Shown here piece after piece: positions 46,458 through 55,595 of a stretch of DNA of 64,000 nt (positions are counted from its first letter, which is position 1; every line of letters starts with the position of its first letter). The notes under the pieces were generated by a model, which was not told the origin of the DNA, did no database searches, and worked only from the letters and a program-made list of their open reading frames with translations. The stretch is taken from contig JANJUB010000073.1 in assembly GCA_024710805.1 (NCBI GenBank), positions 1 to 64,000 of the forward strand, given 5' to 3'. The DNA is from Fimbriimonadaceae bacterium (GTDB taxonomy: Bacteria; Armatimonadota; Fimbriimonadia; Fimbriimonadales; Fimbriimonadaceae). The translations under genes and the position numbers were made by a program.

Positions 46458-47504
46458 GTGAATACGATTCTCGGACCGCCAATGAGGGTGACGCAGCAGG
46501 ATATCGCAAGACTGGCCAACGTCTCGCAAGCGACGGTGAGCCGGGTCTTGTCGGGTGACGCCCGCGTCGAAACCGACATCAAGGACCGCGTTATGGCGGT
46601 CATTTCCGAGACCAACTACCAGATCGATGTTCGGGCGCGTTCGCTTCGCAGCAAGCGCACCGGTCTCATCGGGCTGGTCGTCAAGCGCCCGCCGGGCGGA
46701 CTCAACGACGATCCCTTCTTCGCAAATTTGATCTCCCACATCATGGACTTCCTGGCGGGCAGGCCGTACCACCTGTGCGTCGAGATGGTGTCGTCGGCAT
46801 CGAGCCAAGAAGCGGTTTACGACGAGCTGCTCCGCACCCGGCGAGTGGATGGGCTCATTCTCGTCGAGAGCGAAGCGAGAGACGAGCGCATTCTGCGCCT
46901 CCAAGCCGAGGGATTCCCGTTTGTGCTCATTGGCAATCCGGTCGAAGAACGAGAAAGCACGATTTGGAGCGTCGACAACGACAACGTTCTGGCCGCCAAG
47001 ACCGTGACCGAGCACCTGCGTGAGGCGGGTTACCAACGCGTCGGACTTCTCGCGGGCCCGAAAGGCATCACCGTTTCCGACGATCGAATCGAAGGCTATC
47101 GCCAGGGCATGTCCGGCAGCGATTGCGATGACCTGGTTTGGCACTGCGACTTCGGTTTCCTCGCCGCCCGCGACACGGCCTCGGACATTTTGCGGAACCC
47201 CTCTCGCCCCGACGCCCTGCTCGTGCTCGACGACTTCATGGCGATGGGCGTGGTCCTCGCGGCCCGCGGCCAAGGACTCGTCATCCCCGAAGACTTGGGC
47301 GTGGCCAGTTTCAACGACTCCAGCCTATGCGACTTGTTTGAGCGAGGATTGACCTCGGTCAGCCTGAATATTCCGCAGATCGTGCGCACCGCTTGCGGCC
47401 GGTTGCTGAAGATCATCGAGGACAAGCCGATCTACGGGCCGCGCCGGATGATCATCCCGACCGAGCTTTGCGTCCGCGGCTCGACCACTCGGAGGGACGT
47501 CTAA
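46458..47504 (+). CDS. LacI family transcriptional regulator
   Basis: MRVTQQDIARLANVSQATVSRVLSGDARVETDIKDRV HTH; periplasmic-binding-like sensor; GTG at 46458 or ATG at 46482. Confidence 0.93.
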   Translation: MNTILGPPMRVTQQDIARLANVSQATVSRVLSGDARVETDIKDRVMAVISETNYQIDVRARSLRSKRTGLIGLVVKRPPGGLNDDPFFANLISHIMDFLAGRPYHLCVEMVSSASSQEAVYDELLRTRRVDGLILVESEARDERILRLQAEGFPFVLIGNPVEERESTIWSVDNDNVLAAKTVTEHLREAGYQRVGLLAGPKGITVSDDRIEGYRQGMSGSDCDDLVWHCDFGFLAARDTASDILRNPSRPDALLVLDDFMAMGVVLAARGQGLVIPEDLGVASFNDSSLCDLFERGLTSVSLNIPQIVRTACGRLLKIIEDKPIYGPRRMIIPTELCVRGSTTRRDV

Positions 47505-49645
47505 TGCTGCTGGCCCTTGCCATGGTGGCGGTAACGCAGACCATCACTCACGAGTTCGTCTACGTTGCGGACCAGCCGCGGAAAACGGTCTCGGTTGCCG
47601 GGAGCTTCAATAACTGGGATCGAAACGCCAACCCGATGCGAGCCGATGCCGACGGGCGCACTTGGCGAACCAAGGTCGGCTTGGGCGTGGGCCAACATCA
47701 GTACAAGTTCGTTCTCGACGGCGACCAGTGGATCGTCGATCCGAAGTCGAAGGACAACCGCGACGACGGCAACGGCAACATCAACTCTTTTCTGACCCTG
47801 CTTCCCTCCGATTACTCGGCCCCGGCGGTGCGCGGCGATGGTTCGATCACGCTCTCGGGGCTTCAACACGACGCCACGGACACGGCGGTGTATTGGGATC
47901 GCGGACACCTGACGCTCCAGTTTAGGACCCGCAAAGATGACGTCGAGCGAGTCTCCGTTCGGGTCGGCACTTTGAACACCCCGATGTCGCGAACCAGCTC
48001 GGACGACCTTTATGACTACTACCGAGCGCGGGTGAAGTGGGACGGCAAGTCGGATCTTGAATACGTATTCAACCTGCAGGATCGACGAGCCTTCACATAC
48101 GGCTCGAAGGGACTCGACGGCGGCACGTTCCGGATCTCGGCCAAGGATTTCAAGCCCTTCGCGATTCCAACCTGGGCGGAAGGCGCGGTCTTCTATCAGA
48201 TCTTCCCCGAGCGCTTCGAGAACGGTGACCGATCGAACGATCCCGCCAACGCGATTGAGTGGGGCGGTAAGCCGGAGTGGTTTAACTTTATGGGGGGCGA
48301 CCTCGCGGGTATCCGCAAGCGCGCCAGCCATATCGTCGATCTCGGCGTGCAGGGCATCTACCTGAATCCGATCTTCGAGGGGCCGTCGAACCATGGCTAC
48401 GAAACCACGGACTACCTCAAGGTCGCCAAGCGGATGGGGACGAACGATGATCTGCGCGCCTTGGTGCGCGAACTCAAGCCTCAGGGCGTGCGTGTCGTCC
48501 TCGACGGCGTGTTCAACCACACCGCGACCGACTTCTTTGCCTTTACCGATCTTCGCGAGCGGGGAGAGGAGTCGAAGTATCGAGACTGGTTCTTCCCTCG
48601 CTCGTTCCCGATCAAGGTCGGCGACCCGCCCAACTACGAGGCTTGGTTCGGCTTCCCTTCCATGCCCAAAGTGAACCTGCGCAACGCGGAGGCACGCAAG
48701 TACATGCTGGACGTCACCCACTTCTGGCACCGCGAGGCGGGAATCGACGGCTGGCGGCTCGACGTCGCCAACGAGGTCGACATGGACTTCTGGCGAGACT
48801 TCCGCAAGACGGTCAAGGGTCTGTCTCCGGAGCAGTGGATCGTCGGCGAAGTCTGGGGTGATGCTCGCCAGTGGCTCCGCGGAGACCAGTGGGACTCCGC
48901 GATGGGCTACCAGTTCCGCGATGCCGCGCTCAAGTTCATCGCCGAGGGCAACACCACAGCTACTCAGTTCATCGACGCGTTGCTTCGTGTGTACGAAAGC
49001 TATCCGCCGCAGGTCTCGCGAAACCTGATGAATCTGTTGAGCAGCCACGATACGCCCCGGTTCCTCACGCTCTGCAAGGGTGATCGCGAGTTGGCTCTGC
49101 TTGGAGCAACGGTCCAGATGACCTGGCCGGGTTCACCGAGCATTTACTACGGAGAGGAACTCGGCATGGAAGGCGCGGCCGACCCCGACAACCGGCGCGG
49201 GATGGAATGGAATCGACTGTCTGAAGACAACCCCTTCCTGAAGCACTACCGGCGGCTCATGAACCTTCGGTCGCGAAGCGCGGCGTTGCGCACGGGCGAA
49301 CCGATCCGACTCCTGGCCGATGATGCGCGCCGGACGGTGGCCTACGGTCGCGTCGAAGGCTCCGACGTTGCTCTGGTCGCAGTCAATCGTTCGGACCAAT
49401 CCCAAACGATTTCGATTCCGCTCGACCGCTTGAGCCATCTCAAGTTGCCGGGCGCGTTCGAAGACGCTCTCGCAGGCGCGACGGTGCGCCGATCGGGAGC
49501 CCAACTCGTCGTCACGCTTACCCCGAGGAGCGCCGCCGTGCTGTTGCCGGCGTCGCGGGGCACGGCCCGTTCCGTCCGCGACGCTTCGCGCGCCTCGGCA
49601 CCCAACAATTTCACTCGAAACGCATCCTTGAGGAGACATCCATGA
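47504..49645 (+). CDS. GH13 alpha-amylase family protein (neopullulanase/cyclomaltodextrinase-like) with N-terminal CBM48-like domain
   Basis: Start refined to [107 protein letters not shown]. Confidence 0.93.
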   Translation: MLLALAMVAVTQTITHEFVYVADQPRKTVSVAGSFNNWDRNANPMRADADGRTWRTKVGLGVGQHQYKFVLDGDQWIVDPKSKDNRDDGNGNINSFLTLLPSDYSAPAVRGDGSITLSGLQHDATDTAVYWDRGHLTLQFRTRKDDVERVSVRVGTLNTPMSRTSSDDLYDYYRARVKWDGKSDLEYVFNLQDRRAFTYGSKGLDGGTFRISAKDFKPFAIPTWAEGAVFYQIFPERFENGDRSNDPANAIEWGGKPEWFNFMGGDLAGIRKRASHIVDLGVQGIYLNPIFEGPSNHGYETTDYLKVAKRMGTNDDLRALVRELKPQGVRVVLDGVFNHTATDFFAFTDLRERGEESKYRDWFFPRSFPIKVGDPPNYEAWFGFPSMPKVNLRNAEARKYMLDVTHFWHREAGIDGWRLDVANEVDMDFWRDFRKTVKGLSPEQWIVGEVWGDARQWLRGDQWDSAMGYQFRDAALKFIAEGNTTATQFIDALLRVYESYPPQVSRNLMNLLSSHDTPRFLTLCKGDRELALLGATVQMTWPGSPSIYYGEELGMEGAADPDNRRGMEWNRLSEDNPFLKHYRRLMNLRSRSAALRTGEPIRLLADDARRTVAYGRVEGSDVALVAVNRSDQSQTISIPLDRLSHLKLPGAFEDALAGATVRRSGAQLVVTLTPRSAAVLLPASRGTARSVRDASRASAPNNFTRNASLRRHP
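48057..48072. promoter_or_regulatory. Candidate auxiliary LacI operator inside the GH13 gene
   Basis: TTGAATACGTATTCAA; shares the 14-bp core TGAATACGTATTCA with the operator at 46436. Confidence 0.45.
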
Positions 49646-50505
49646 ACAATCGCAGGGGCTTTACGCTCATTGAACTGCTCGTCGTCATCGCGATCATCGC
49701 CATTTTGGCGGCGATCCTCTTCCCTGTCTTTGCCCAGGCAAAGGTCGCGGCCAAAAAGATCGTGTCGCTCAGCAACATGAAGCAGCTGAATCTAGCTTCG
49801 ATCATGTACCAGTCTGACTTCGACGATAACTTCGGCACCAAGGTGCGCGTTGGCTTCGGCCCGGCGCAGGGCGGTGGTGATCCCGAAGTTGCGATGAGCT
49901 TCGACAAGCTCATTCAGCCGTACACCAAGAGTTATCAGATCTGGGTCTCGCCGACCGACTCGCGGGCCAAGTTCTCCACTCCGTACGGACTCGGCCGACG
50001 CAGCTACGCGCTTGCCAGCAACGTGTTCACCGGCGTTCAGGTTCGACCTGGTCACTGGGGGTCGTTCGTGGGTAAGGGCTCGATCAGCACCAGCGCAGTG
50101 CCCGCGCCAGCCGGAACGGTGTCCTTTGGCGAGAAGCGCCAGCGAACCAACCCAGCGCTTGGTGCGAACGCATGGACCAATGAAGAGTGGTTCTACGGTA
50201 TCGAGCTGAACAACTCGCGACGCGATGACCTACCGGGCGATGATCCTTCGAGCTGCTGCGGCGAAGTCGCCTACTCGTTCAGCGAGGGCGCAAACTGGGC
50301 GTTCGTCGACGGACACGTGAAGTGGGTGGCGATGACCGGCCGACGTTTGACCGACGGCAAGAAGATCGGCACGCGATTCCCCGGATACGCCGAGAAGGCC
50401 GCGCAGTGGGTCGGCGCTCCGGATCCGTATTGGGATACCGGTCTGAGCTGCTTCGACTCGGGTTGGGCCGCCACCGATGGCGACTGCCCTCTCCCGCAAG
50501 AGTAA
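49642..50505 (+). CDS. Prepilin-type N-terminal cleavage/methylation domain protein
   Basis: [50 protein letters not shown] overlaps GH13 stop. Confidence 0.88.
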   Translation: MNNRRGFTLIELLVVIAIIAILAAILFPVFAQAKVAAKKIVSLSNMKQLNLASIMYQSDFDDNFGTKVRVGFGPAQGGGDPEVAMSFDKLIQPYTKSYQIWVSPTDSRAKFSTPYGLGRRSYALASNVFTGVQVRPGHWGSFVGKGSISTSAVPAPAGTVSFGEKRQRTNPALGANAWTNEEWFYGIELNNSRRDDLPGDDPSSCCGEVAYSFSEGANWAFVDGHVKWVAMTGRRLTDGKKIGTRFPGYAEKAAQWVGAPDPYWDTGLSCFDSGWAATDGDCPLPQE

Positions 50506-50517
50506 GCTGAGAACATC

Positions 50518-50790
50518 ATGAAGAAGGAAATCTCACCGGGCGCAGTGATCGGAATCGCCGCCGTAGCCCTTGCCATCGCTGGCGGACTCGGCTTCATGTG
50601 GTTCCAAAAGGCCACGGGCGATGCTCCGGTCTCGCAAGAGCAGATCGACCGCGAGAGGAAGGCAACGGAGGACCGGTACAAGGGGATGGGCGTGCAAACG
50701 TCTCCTTCCACCGCCGGAACACCTCCGACGGCCGGCACCAATCCCGAGGCGGATGCTCGATCGCAGTATCCAGGCGGCTCCGGCCGCTAA
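50518..50790 (+). CDS. Small single-TM protein, function unknown
   Basis: 90 aa; TM AVIGIAAVALAIAGGLGFMWF; low-complexity T/P/G tail; 12 bp after upstream stop. Confidence 0.6.
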   Translation: MKKEISPGAVIGIAAVALAIAGGLGFMWFQKATGDAPVSQEQIDRERKATEDRYKGMGVQTSPSTAGTPPTAGTNPEADARSQYPGGSGR

Positions 50791-50806
50791 GGTCCCTTCT
50801 CGAACT

Positions 50807-50837
50807 GCGGGCTCCTTCGAACTCCGAAGGAGCCCGC
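50807..50837 (+). terminator. Rho-independent terminator
   Basis: GCGGGCTCCTTCG-AACT-CCGAAGGAGCCCGC then TTTGTTTT. Confidence 0.8.
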
Positions 50838-50857
50838 TTTGTTTTATACTTCCTTGC

Positions 50858-51598
50858 ATGCTCGATGTCCGCTCCGAAGGCTCCGTCCTCCGCATCACCC
50901 TTGCTCGACCCGAGGTGCGCAATGCATTCAACGACGAGCTCATTTCCCGCCTTACCGACGCGCTCAGGGGGGTAAGCAACGAGACTCGTCTGGTCGTGCT
51001 GAGCGGCGAGGGGAAAGCGTTCTGCGCGGGCGGAGACCTCGAATGGATGAGGCGTGCCTCCTCCTATTCGAGAGACGAGAACGTGGCCGATGCCCTCAAG
51101 TTGGCCGGCCTCTTCGAGTCGGTCGCAAGCTGCAACGCTCCTGTGCTCTCGCGAGTCCACGGTGCCTGTTTTGGCGGCGGCTGCGGTCTGGTTGCGGCCT
51201 CGGACCTTGCCATCGCCGATCCGGGCACGCTCTTCGCGTTCAGCGAAGTGCGCTTGGGGCTCATCGCCGGCACAATTTCGAGCCATGTCATTCCGAAAAT
51301 CGGCAAGGGGCATGCGCGCGCGCTTTATGCGACCGGAGAAGCGTTCGACGCATCGCGGGCGCTCTTGATTGGATTGGTTCACCAGGTGGGCGACCTCGAT
51401 GAAATCGAAGCGAAGATCATCAAGCAGGTGCTGTCGGTGAGCCCGAATGCGGTTCGGGAGTCGAGGAAGATCGTGCGCGACTTCCCGCTGTCGGTCGACG
51501 AGTGCGCGAACCGCCTCGCCGACATCCGATCGAGCGACGAGGGTCGCGAGGGTGTCGCGGCGTTCCTGGAGAAGCGCAAAGCGAGTTTCGCCGAATGA
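50858..51598 (+). CDS. Enoyl-CoA hydratase/isomerase family protein
   Basis: Start refined to MLDVRSEGSVLRITLARPEVRNAFNDELI; SGEGKAFCAGGDLEWM; GACFGGGCGLVAASDLAIADPGTLFAFSEVRLGLIAG. Confidence 0.92.
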   Translation: MLDVRSEGSVLRITLARPEVRNAFNDELISRLTDALRGVSNETRLVVLSGEGKAFCAGGDLEWMRRASSYSRDENVADALKLAGLFESVASCNAPVLSRVHGACFGGGCGLVAASDLAIADPGTLFAFSEVRLGLIAGTISSHVIPKIGKGHARALYATGEAFDASRALLIGLVHQVGDLDEIEAKIIKQVLSVSPNAVRESRKIVRDFPLSVDECANRLADIRSSDEGREGVAAFLEKRKASFAE

Positions 51599-51609
51599 TC
51601 TTCCCTATC

Positions 51610-51662
51610 TTAATGAGCTTAATGACCCGTTAATCGCCGGCTAATGCCCCCTTAATCTCGGC
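51610..51662 (+). promoter_or_regulatory. Direct-repeat array with 11-bp period (PhoB/OmpR-type box candidate)
   Basis: (T/C)TAAT at 51619, 51630, 51641, 51652 (exact 11-bp steps) plus TTAAT at 51610; intergenic, about 60 bp before the start codon. Confidence 0.65.
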
Positions 51663-51715
51663 CCTTTAGAGTGACTGGAAGGAGCTTCCCGCGTTGCTCC
51701 GGAGGAGGAATCACT

Positions 51716-52600
51716 TTGAAGAGGGCATTTACCCTGATTGAGCTGCTGGTGGTCATCGCGATCATCGCGATCTTGGCGGCGATCTTGTTCCCGGTGTTCG
51801 CGCAGGCGAAAGAAGCCGCAAAGAAGACCGGCGACCTATCGAACCTGAAGCAGCTCGGCACCGCGTTGATGCTGTACATGGGCGATACGGACGACACGCC
51901 GCCGCAGACCACGTGGAACGAAAAGGATCTTATCACGCGGGTGCGCCTTCACTCTGCGAAGGTCCACTGGAGCTGGACCATGCAGCCCTACGTGAAGAAC
52001 CTCGATATCTTCTACAGCCCGGGCGACCCCAATCCTGCGACGCCTCGAACTCCGGGGTGTACGACGGTCGCACAGATGAACGCCGACCCGTGGCCGTATA
52101 CCTGCGATAAGCAGGCCCCCAAGCTCTCGTACATCAATAGCTACAACGTCATTCCGGCGCACGACTTCATTCCGCAGTCGGCGAGCGCCTACGACTCACC
52201 GTCAAACAACGTTGTGTTCACGCATCGTCGAGCCAAGCCGGTGGGTCTGATGACCAGTCCATTCGGCCCCTGGAAAGGCGTGAGTGGATTCAAGACCATT
52301 GGGTCGGCCTCGTTCATGAAGGACACGCCTTGCTCGTTCCATCGATACGGAACGGACTATGTCTACTCGACGCTTCAGGACGCGCAGAACGGCATGATCA
52401 ACAACGTCAACGACGGAACACCGACGACGCTGGTCCGGATGTTGTACACGCGATTCAACGGTGGAGCGAACTATACGTTCCTCGACGGACACGCGAAGTT
52501 CCACAAGCTTGAGCAAACCCTCGACCCGCTGAACCCCAAGTGGGGCGACCGGTTCTACCCGGTTGACGCCCCTTGGAACGAAGACTGCAACCCTTGGTAG
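51716..52600 (+). CDS. Prepilin-type N-terminal cleavage/methylation domain protein
   Basis: TTG start after [84 protein letters not shown]. Confidence 0.88.
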   Translation: MKRAFTLIELLVVIAIIAILAAILFPVFAQAKEAAKKTGDLSNLKQLGTALMLYMGDTDDTPPQTTWNEKDLITRVRLHSAKVHWSWTMQPYVKNLDIFYSPGDPNPATPRTPGCTTVAQMNADPWPYTCDKQAPKLSYINSYNVIPAHDFIPQSASAYDSPSNNVVFTHRRAKPVGLMTSPFGPWKGVSGFKTIGSASFMKDTPCSFHRYGTDYVYSTLQDAQNGMINNVNDGTPTTLVRMLYTRFNGGANYTFLDGHAKFHKLEQTLDPLNPKWGDRFYPVDAPWNEDCNPW

Positions 52601-52610
52601 TCTGAGGCAC

Positions 52611-52647
52611 CGGCCCGCGACCGTCGTTCGATGATCGCGGGCCGTTT
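52611..52647 (+). terminator. Rho-independent terminator after pilin-like gene
   Basis: CGGCCCGCGA ... TCGCGGGCCG then TTTTCG. Confidence 0.7.
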
Positions 52648-52671
52648 TCGTTTGTCACATACTGACGTGGG

Positions 52672-53109
52672 ATGCGACGAGACTTCCGCCGCTGGGCCGC
52701 TAGTTACGAACGGCGTCTGACTCTGTCCGAGATCGAGACGCTTGCAAACGGTAGGCACGTCGATGACCGATGCCTTGCACTGATGGCCCTTCGGGACTAT
52801 GCGGCCCCAGATGCTGAGATGATCACGAGACGGTTGCTTCGCGATCGGAGCTTTCGAGTGAGGCTCGACGCCGCGGCGACGGTGGGATGCAGCAAGATCT
52901 TCTCGCTCGCCGATCAAGTCCACGATTTGGCGGTTGCGGATCCGCACATCCGGGTTCGACTGTGGTCGGTACAGGCCCTGCGATACCTTCGCGATCCTCG
53001 CTGGCTTGAGCTCATGCCAAAGATCGACGGCCCGGGCCTCAACTCGTATGAACAAGCTGACCGGGGCAAGCTCAAGCGGCTGTTGCGGATTCTTGCAGGT
53101 TCGCGCTGA
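52672..53109 (+). CDS. HEAT-repeat-like protein
   Basis: 145 aa; CLALMALRDYAAPDAEMITRRLLRDRSFRVRLDAAATVG ... VRLWSVQALRYLRDPRW. Confidence 0.65.
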   Translation: MRRDFRRWAASYERRLTLSEIETLANGRHVDDRCLALMALRDYAAPDAEMITRRLLRDRSFRVRLDAAATVGCSKIFSLADQVHDLAVADPHIRVRLWSVQALRYLRDPRWLELMPKIDGPGLNSYEQADRGKLKRLLRILAGSR

Positions 53110-53110
53110 C

Positions 53111-54253
53111 TCAGAGATGGGTCGGCATTCTCCTCTTGCGGCGGCGGCGCACGTACAGCACAACCGCTACGAGAATCGCCGTGCCGGCCACGGCGAAGAA
53201 CCGATTCGCGCCGTAGGGATCCCAGCGCCGGATGTGGTCGCTCAGGCTGTCCTTATCCAGGGGACGCGGCGGGCGCTCCGTATAACCCTCCCAGAAGTTC
53301 TGGTCTGTGTCCGGGTGCTTGCCCTCGCCGAGCCGCTTGAGGACGAACGCTTCGCGCTCCTTGGCCCACGCGTCGGCGTCCTTCCGCAACTCCCGGTATT
53401 CAGCGCGTACCCGTTTTGGCTCGGAGAGAGACGTGCTGATGACCATCTCCTCTTCGTTCGCCAGTAGGCTCCTCTTCCCGACCTTCAGCAGTTCTCGCGC
53501 TCGTTCATTCGCCAACTCGGCAACCGCACCTTCGCCCAGTTGCCGGGCGGAGATATGGCCGATCGCCTGGAAGACGTCGACGCTCTCCCATGCGTTGCCC
53601 AGCATCACCAAACCGACCAACCCCTTGCGCGCCCGCTCGGACGAGATTCTGCCTTCGTTGTACGAGTCCAAGTAGCCACCCAAATCACTCTGGGGACCCT
53701 CGATCACCCAATCCATCGTGGCCAGCTGCACATCTTCCCTGCCAAAGTGGGCGCCCGGGTTCAGTTCGATCGCATTGGCGATCAGGTTGCGCCCCCTCCC
53801 GAGGTCGTCCACTTTCTCTCGATTCGCCCCTTTCCCAAACCAACGGTGGGCATACAGCGTGCCCGCGTTCGCATAGAAGCGATACCAGTGATCCTTCTGC
53901 TTCGTCTTCGTCGGATCCTCAGTTTCCAGCAGCGCGCGCTTGCGCTCGATCATCGCGACGGCTTCATCGCTCCGCTTCAGCCGGTCGAGCGCGACGGCGG
54001 CATTGTCGAGCCGCTCGAGCTGGTCCTCGAGCGATAGCCCACCCTGATCGAGTTCTCGGGTCACGCGCTCGAGGCGCATCTCGTAGTAGCGGTCCGGCCA
54101 GCGCTCGAACCGACCCGTGAGGACCCGAACGATGTCCATATTGCCCGACGCTTCCGCGCGGAGGGTGTCGTAGTCCCAGAGGCACGCACTCGCAATCGAG
54201 GCGACCAAGAGCAACAGCGCAAGACCTACTGCTCGCAGCTTCATCCTATCCAT
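53111..54253 (-). CDS. Secreted/membrane-anchored protein with TPR-like helices and C-terminal TM, function unknown
   Basis: MKLRAVGLALLLLVASIASACLWDYDTL; C-terminal RFFAVAGTAILVAVVLYVRRRRKRR. Confidence 0.65.
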   Translation of the reverse strand: MDRMKLRAVGLALLLLVASIASACLWDYDTLRAEASGNMDIVRVLTGRFERWPDRYYEMRLERVTRELDQGGLSLEDQLERLDNAAVALDRLKRSDEAVAMIERKRALLETEDPTKTKQKDHWYRFYANAGTLYAHRWFGKGANREKVDDLGRGRNLIANAIELNPGAHFGREDVQLATMDWVIEGPQSDLGGYLDSYNEGRISSERARKGLVGLVMLGNAWESVDVFQAIGHISARQLGEGAVAELANERARELLKVGKRSLLANEEEMVISTSLSEPKRVRAEYRELRKDADAWAKEREAFVLKRLGEGKHPDTDQNFWEGYTERPPRPLDKDSLSDHIRRWDPYGANRFFAVAGTAILVAVVLYVRRRRKRRMPTHL

Positions 54254-54302
54254 CCTAACTCACTCGGCGGCACGCTTTAGCTTGAATCCGTAGAATCTGT
54301 CT

Positions 54303-55595
54303 GTGCTTTCCGTGCTCTTGACCCTCAATACGCCACCACCTCTGCAGATCGTCGAACCCGTTCGCTCGGAAGTCATCCAGCCGATTCGAAACGCAAGTTT
54401 CAACAAGGACGGCAAGGCGCGCAAGCGCAAGCAGGGCGGAAATCCTCGTACCGTGGATGGCATCTTGATGTTCGACGGCGCGCAGGATGGCAATCGCCAG
54501 GTCGATCCGCAAATCTCGGTCGGGGGTAACTACGTGTTCCACGGCACCAACAGCGGATTGGTGATCTACGACAAGCAAGGCAACTACGTGGACGGCGTAC
54601 CGCAGTCAGAGTTCAACGAAGGCATCGATCCCAAAATGGGGTTCTGCCTGAGCAATCGAGTGCACTTCTTCAATCTGTGGAATCCTTGGGACAAGGAGAA
54701 GAAGAAACCCGTCAACGTTTCAGTCTCTGAATCGGCTGATCCGCGCGGTGCGTGGAACACGTATCCGATTCCCGCTCCGGCGGGCGTCGACGGAGGCGGA
54801 ATCGGCAACAGCCGCAAGTGGATCGGCTACAGCTTCCCGGGAGGCAGCGAACGCACCTTCGTGCTTTCCCTCAAAGACGCGAAGGCGGGCAAGCCGGTCA
54901 CCGTGCACCACTTCGCGGGCAGCCTCGGACACCCGGTGTTCACTCAAGATCCCGTCGACGACCTTCTTTTCGTCAACCTAAGCAATGAGGAGATTGTCTT
55001 GACGACGGTCGGCGACGGACCCAAAGGTGTCCCGGTGGTCAAGTCGGTATTGCGACAGCCCCACGCGTTTCTGCACTTCGGCCGCCCGCCCGCATCACCG
55101 ATGAAGGGCACGGAGGCGACGACCGCATCCGGAGATAGGAACCCGAAGACTCTCGTCGTTCAGGGTGGGCATCTGTGGTTCTCCCACACGGTGAATGTCA
55201 ACGGCCGGGCGGGGGTTCAGTGGCATCAGGTGCGCGTGTCCGACGGCAAGTTCGTTCAGAGCGGGCTGGTCGCCGACCCGAAGAACAGCTTCATCCAAAC
55301 GACGATCGGGGTGAACAAGCGCAACGACGTGCTGGTCGGATTTCAGGAAACGGGGCCAGACATGTTCATTTCGGGACGGTTTGCCGTGAGGCGCGCGGGG
55401 GATCAAGCGGGACGTCTCGGTCCGATCCGAAAGCTGGTCGAAGGGGTGGCCGCGACGGAAGGTGGAGCGTGGGGCGACTACAGCGGCTCGACGGTCGATG
55501 GAGACAATCACCTCGACCTCTGGACAATCCAGAGTTTCGCCAATGAGCAGGGCCGCGGGGGCACAATCATCGCGCGAATCCGAGCGGAGGACTGA
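54303..55595 (+). CDS. Hypothetical secreted protein (propeller-like)
   Basis: GTG start; 430 aa; GGNYVFHGTNSGLVIYDKQGNYVDGVPQSEF ... SVSESADPRGAWNTYPIPAP. Confidence 0.6.
   Translation: MLSVLLTLNTPPPLQIVEPVRSEVIQPIRNASFNKDGKARKRKQGGNPRTVDGILMFDGAQDGNRQVDPQISVGGNYVFHGTNSGLVIYDKQGNYVDGVPQSEFNEGIDPKMGFCLSNRVHFFNLWNPWDKEKKKPVNVSVSESADPRGAWNTYPIPAPAGVDGGGIGNSRKWIGYSFPGGSERTFVLSLKDAKAGKPVTVHHFAGSLGHPVFTQDPVDDLLFVNLSNEEIVLTTVGDGPKGVPVVKSVLRQPHAFLHFGRPPASPMKGTEATTASGDRNPKTLVVQGGHLWFSHTVNVNGRAGVQWHQVRVSDGKFVQSGLVADPKNSFIQTTIGVNKRNDVLVGFQETGPDMFISGRFAVRRAGDQAGRLGPIRKLVEGVAATEGGAWGDYSGSTVDGDNHLDLWTIQSFANEQGRGGTIIARIRAED

Noticed and set aside
47501-49048. 515-aa minus-strand ORF opposite the GH13 amylase
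   Set aside because: Antisense of a strongly supported GH13 gene; composition typical of a mirror frame.
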